Both the position numbers and the translations under genes were made by a program. The notes under the pieces were generated by a model that ran no database searches, was not told the DNA's origin, and saw only the letters and a list, made by a program, of their open reading frames with translations. From Yamagishiella unicocca (lineage: Eukaryota; Chlorophyta; Chlorophyceae; Chlamydomonadales; Volvocaceae): a stretch of 64,000 nt of DNA. Position 1 is the first letter of the stretch. Every line of letters starts with the position of its first letter. The stretch is from the NCBI GenBank assembly GCA_003116995.1, contig BDSL01000060.1, positions 496,001 to 560,000 on the forward strand, written 5' to 3'. This document shows, piece after piece, positions 60,071-64,000 of the stretch.

Positions 60071-61900
60071 GGTGGTGAATAACCGCTCAGCCTAGGCTTG
60101 TTGGAGTGCTGCCCGTCGATTTGCCACCGGATCAAAATGGAATAGGAGGTTCGTGGGTACCAATTTGCCTGTCCAGCAAAGAGCTGGCGACAACCCTTTC
60201 CAGAGCAACGGGCGCAACGGCGATGGTGCACATAGAGCGCGGATACCGCAGCCTAGCAGCAAGCACTAAGGCAGTGCTTATATGATATAATTATTTTGGC
60301 ATACGAGAGTTGCCATGGAGCTCCTTTACGGATGAATTGGGTTCGCCAATAACAGTACGTCCGCTACCGGCATCATGAACCCGATAACAGACTTGCAAAA
60401 AAATACCAATATACATGCCATCTTCATTTTTGCTGCTTAGAAGGGTTAATGATACTCCTCGAAGCGACAACTTACTCTTGGTCCACTTTTAGTAATACAT
60501 GAAATGATACAGTGTCCGCAAGCCCGGGCGAGCCCATGACAAAGGGGGGCATACCGAGAACTGCACCGATGGATGCATCGACGAGAAGCCTTCGCTCGCA
60601 GCCAGCAGTCGCCCCAATAGGCACAGGGAGAACAGGGCACCCCATCGCGGTCAAGAAGGCGGGGTCTAGGGACAGAACCCCCCTGAACCCCCCTGCGGCC
60701 CATACTACCCCCCGGCATCCACACGCGAAGATCATCCCACCCGAAAGCGCCAGCCAGCCAAGCCAGCACAACTCTGCAGTCCCAACAAACCGTGGTCAAG
60801 ATGAACAAGAGGATGTGGGGAAAACGTCAAATTGGGCAGACGCGGGCCCGGGCGCACCATGGCGCAGCAACCAACACGGTCCCAGACAACAGAAAAAACA
60901 GGTCGGCGTGGTCGGCGGAGCAAAACATTTTGTAAAAAGAAAACAAGCCTCGGGCCCTGAACAAGCCCCGTGCCCACACGACAGGTGGACAAGCGGCCTA
61001 CGGAAGCGCCAGCGATTTTGTGTTTTCATGGCCGCCTACGGTGGCGTACAGTTCGTCAGTGAGAGAAGTTCGTTACCGACAACGACTTCCTGTCCATGCT
61101 AACGGAGCCATTTGCATCTTACCAAAATATCCAATATAAAACACAGTTAAAGTATGTTTCCATGCTGAAAACCTTGCTAAATAAGACTGCTGCATGACGA
61201 TGCCAGCGACGAGGGAAATGTCGAAGAAGCTGTCACGCCTCGCCATTCTTACTCTTTCGTTTTTGGTTAAAGGCGCCCTAGCATTACAACACGAGACCAT
61301 AACGGAAAAGCAGGGACGCTGGAATGGGCTACGCTATTTGGGGTATCCGGGATGCCCTTGGAGGCATACAAGCGTGGCAATATACCTGGTCAAAATTAGG
61401 AATCCGATTGGATAGCATGCATAACAGTGAAAACAACGGCAGCGCAACCCTTCGCGACCCACGGTGCCCTTCGGTCGCAGGGAGGGCAATGTGATAGATC
61501 CTTAATTTATGCCAAACGTTCACCATGGTGAGGAAGTGATGCGGGCGGAAGTGACCGGCAGAGAAGCGATGTACCGTGACTCCGTGAGTCGTGTACATGG
61601 GGTTGTACGTCTATGGAGACGGCAAAGCAGGCTGAAGCTCCATAGCGCAAATGTATTTTTAATACATGCAAGATCACATACAATTATCTCGGCGCCACTA
61701 TTGGTCTCTAACAAAGCCGAATAAGGACTGTCGAAAGACTGTAGTTGCCACCCAACATCGTCCTTATTACTTAGCACTAGCAAATATTAGTCGTAGTGTA
61801 TAGGAGATATCTGTGTTAAATTAACGTATTTATACCGTTCGTGCAAACCCCGGCTTTGGTCATTGCTCTCTAGGCTGGAAGTGGGAAGCAAGTTATCATC
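60071..61900. other. Intergenic region, no gene recognised
   Basis: Divergent region between the 453-residue gene and FAP73. Long frames (60512-61102) lack domains. AT-rich parts at 60250-60450 and 61100-61850. Confidence 0.5.
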
Positions 61901-63897
61901 ATGGAGGATAGTGAGGGGAGCTCAAACGGGCGGACGAAGTGGGTCACAAGCGCTGTGGCCATTGTTGGAACCTGCATGGCCACATTTTCGTAAGCGAGGC
62001 ACTAAGCTATCGCGCTGGCTTGTAGGATGCTTCCCCAAACTTTGGTCCTAGACCATGTGTCTCCAGCCACTCGGCTGCTGGAGAAGCGGCGGCAAATGTT
62101 CGAGGTGCAAGAGGCTTTGGAAGCGCAAAAGCTGGACTTCAATCGTAAAGAGGAAGTCTTCAAACGTCGCGAGGAGGCTTTGAAGCTCAAGGACTTGGAG
62201 CTGCAGGAGTCCCTAATCCGCTTCAGCAAATTCCTTCAGGAGAACGATTCAAAACGCGCACGTGCAGAAAAGAAGGCTGCCGACGAGATAAAAGCGAGAT
62301 TACAAAAGGAAAAGGAAATCGAGCAGCTTACAGAGGTGCTAGAAGAGCTGAAGTCGGAGAAAGAACGCATCCTCGAAGTGCTCGAAAAGAACATGCGGTA
62401 AGCATCGGAAGCGGAATGTCCCTGGGACGAAGGGGGAGATGGAAATGTCGAGGGGAGGGAGGCAGGTCGATGCTGTGTCAGACGCCGTGTTCGTGGTGGC
62501 GGTGGGGCTAACAATTCGTAACACGCAGCACGGATTGGTGTCCGTCAAATGCATCGTGGGAACGGGCTGCTAATGTGCTCTCCAGACAGGGCGTGTCAGG
62601 GACGTGATACCGCTTGGATCAGTGGTTTTGGAGCGGGAGGGATGGTGAGTGCGGGCGTGTAGATCTGTCAGCCCGGCTGCTACCGAAAACTAAGAACGGA
62701 TACGCCTGCCGGGTAGTTGCTGGCGCGCGCGCTCGCGACCGCTGAGGCCAGGCGCCAGGGGTCCACCATCCTCGCCAATCCCTCCGCAACGCTTCCATGC
62801 CCCTTATCGATCGTCCAGCTTGAAGCCAATGCTATTCTTCGTAACTTCAAAGCATAGCAGTTAAGCCTCGGCATTTGGTTGAGCAATGATTTCGGCCGTG
62901 CCCGACCCCGTCACGCCCGCCATCGATCTTCATGGTCGTCGCCGCCACATGTTGCCACCCCCCGCTTCAGTTACCAGCAATACCTGGAGTCAGTTCTCGA
63001 GGTGGCGGATGAGTATCAGGAGGTTTCGGACCTGCTGCTGCGCCACGCCACTCTGTCTGCCACCAACGCCGATCTGAAGGACCACCAGCGCCGCTGCAGC
63101 GAGCTGGCGGAGAAAGTGCGGACGGAGCTCCAGATCTACGTCAAGCAAAAGACCGACGAAATCCTCAATCTCAACAACCAGGTCGGCTTGGGAGAGGAGC
63201 AGGGATGTGCGGCTTGGCGTTGGTGCTGTACTCTGTTGGGGAAGGCGTGCTGGCTTGGGTTTGTGCAGCTGGTTGGCGGGTTGAGGGGTGACGTGGGAGG
63301 TATCACATGCCCCGTAGCGCCTCATGCTGCAACGGCCTGCTCGTCCATTCCGTGTTCTGTGCCTTGCGCTCCCGGCCCTGGTCAAGCACTGCACGAATCA
63401 CGCAAGGAACCAATTCGAAACCAGTACGCGGCTTACGTGAACGTCCACGCCATTTTAAAACCTGCAGGTGGCCAAGCTAAAAACGGAACTTGAATGCTAC
63501 GAAGCAGAAGCTATGGTGCAGGAAGCCAAAAAAGACTCGAGCCTACAGGTGAGATACTGGATGAGCGGCTCTTCGGGTGGCTCTTGCATCCGCGTGCAAC
63601 CGTGCTTTCCCTTATGAAACCACCCTAATGTTTCCGCTTACGCTCCCTCCTGCCCCTCTTGGACTGTCACGCGCGCAGATTGCCAGCCAGCGGACGCTGG
63701 AGTTCGGGCAGGTCGTCCTCTCCGCCGACAACATCTTCAATCGCTGCCGCTCCAAGAGTTCCATTGGCCACCCTGCTGAGTCCAACCCGCTGCACCAGCT
63801 GGATGTCATCGGGAACTTCGTGTCGGACCTGGGCGCTATCATTAAGCAGTTCCGCGTGGAGCAGGCCAAGCGCACACAGACACGGGCAGAAGACTAG
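61901..63897 (+). CDS. FAP73: Axonemal MIA-complex subunit FAP73/MIA2 (CCDC42/CFAP73 family)
   Basis: Five exons: 61901-61989, 62026-62397, 62971-63181, 63468-63548, 63679-63897 (TAG); phases 2,2,0,0 match; 323 residues, close to CCDC42/CFAP73. The first intron is only 36 bases. Almost the whole chain is coiled coil with the DUF4200 signature: TRLLEKRRQMFEVQEALEAQ, KRREEALKLKDLELQESLIR, FSKFLQENDSKRARAEKKA, then RYQQYLESVLEVADEYQEVS, LSATNADLKD, KTDEILNLNNQ. In Chlamydomonas FAP73 (MIA2) and FAP100 (MIA1) form the modifier-of-inner-arms complex on the outer doublet near inner dynein f and regulate flagellar beating. Assignment to FAP73 rather than another CCDC42-type paralogue rests on family resemblance only. 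The poly(A) signal lies beyond the window. Confidence 0.88.
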
Positions 63898-64000
63898 TTA
63901 GAATCATTGGCTGTAGGGTGGGTCGGGCGGGCAGGCGGGGTTGTTGGGGCCGAGGCGGGCCTTATGTCGGGCCACAAGCCGTAACGCGCTGCAGGGATGC

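Overview
The window is nuclear DNA of a volvocine-type green alga (Chlamydomonadales, Volvox/Gonium/Chlamydomonas relatives). The grounds are GC-rich, intron-dense genes with GT(G/A)(A/C)G...CAG introns of 80-700 bp, TGTAA polyadenylation signals a few hundred bases past the stops, Ala/Gly/Gln-rich insertions in otherwise conserved proteins, and orthologues of ciliary (FAP73/MIA2, MORN1) and plastid (thylakoid-lumen) proteins. Intergenic DNA is visibly less GC-rich than the exons. This is more like Volvox or other colonial genera than C. reinhardtii, but the species cannot be fixed from sequence alone.

No gene here is a single open frame except inside one large exon, so gene models were built by joining exons at splice sites. 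In each model the intron phases match and the joined protein is continuous. From left to right: the 3' part of a helical-repeat protein (+, 1-4144); a secreted Cys-rich, SPARK-like protein with a Ser/Asn/Gly stalk and a C-terminal hydrophobic anchor (-, 7198-4861); a Tat-targeted thylakoid-lumen DUF2358/SnoaL-like protein (-, 9568-8474); a DUF4336 protein (+, 11305-13335); a small F-box protein (+, 16623-17677); a T/G-rich stretch without recognisable genes (18.5-20.7 kb); a 14-exon peroxisomal acyl-CoA oxidase (-, 27297-21571); a 10-exon RluA-type pseudouridine synthase whose catalytic-motif Asp is replaced by Gly (-, 31489-27852); a tentative small gene (+, 31992-33101); a small single-TM acidic protein (-, 35578-34547); the spliceosomal protein RED/IK (+, 35982-40841); a secreted protein of six tandem PAN/Apple-like domains, one domain per exon (+, 42214-45983); a MORN1 orthologue (-, 51564-47429); a class 3 lipase (+, 52041-56093); an unrecognised two-exon protein (-, 60070-58401); and the axonemal MIA-complex subunit FAP73/MIA2 (+, 61901-63897).

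The genes do not form one pathway. They are ordinary eukaryotic neighbours: four closely spaced divergent pairs (tentative gene/RluA, 198-aa gene/RED, MORN1/lipase, lumen protein/DUF4336), and convergent pairs whose poly(A) signals nearly meet (PAN-repeat gene and MORN1). Several introns carry 27-34 bp minisatellites, and two introns are best explained as GC-AG. The observations most worth following are the exon-per-domain PAN-like array with strong homogenisation, the SPARK-like stalked surface protein visible only after splicing, the HRLG pseudouridine synthase, and two gene models without a recognised family. No bacterial system, CRISPR array, rRNA or tRNA was seen.
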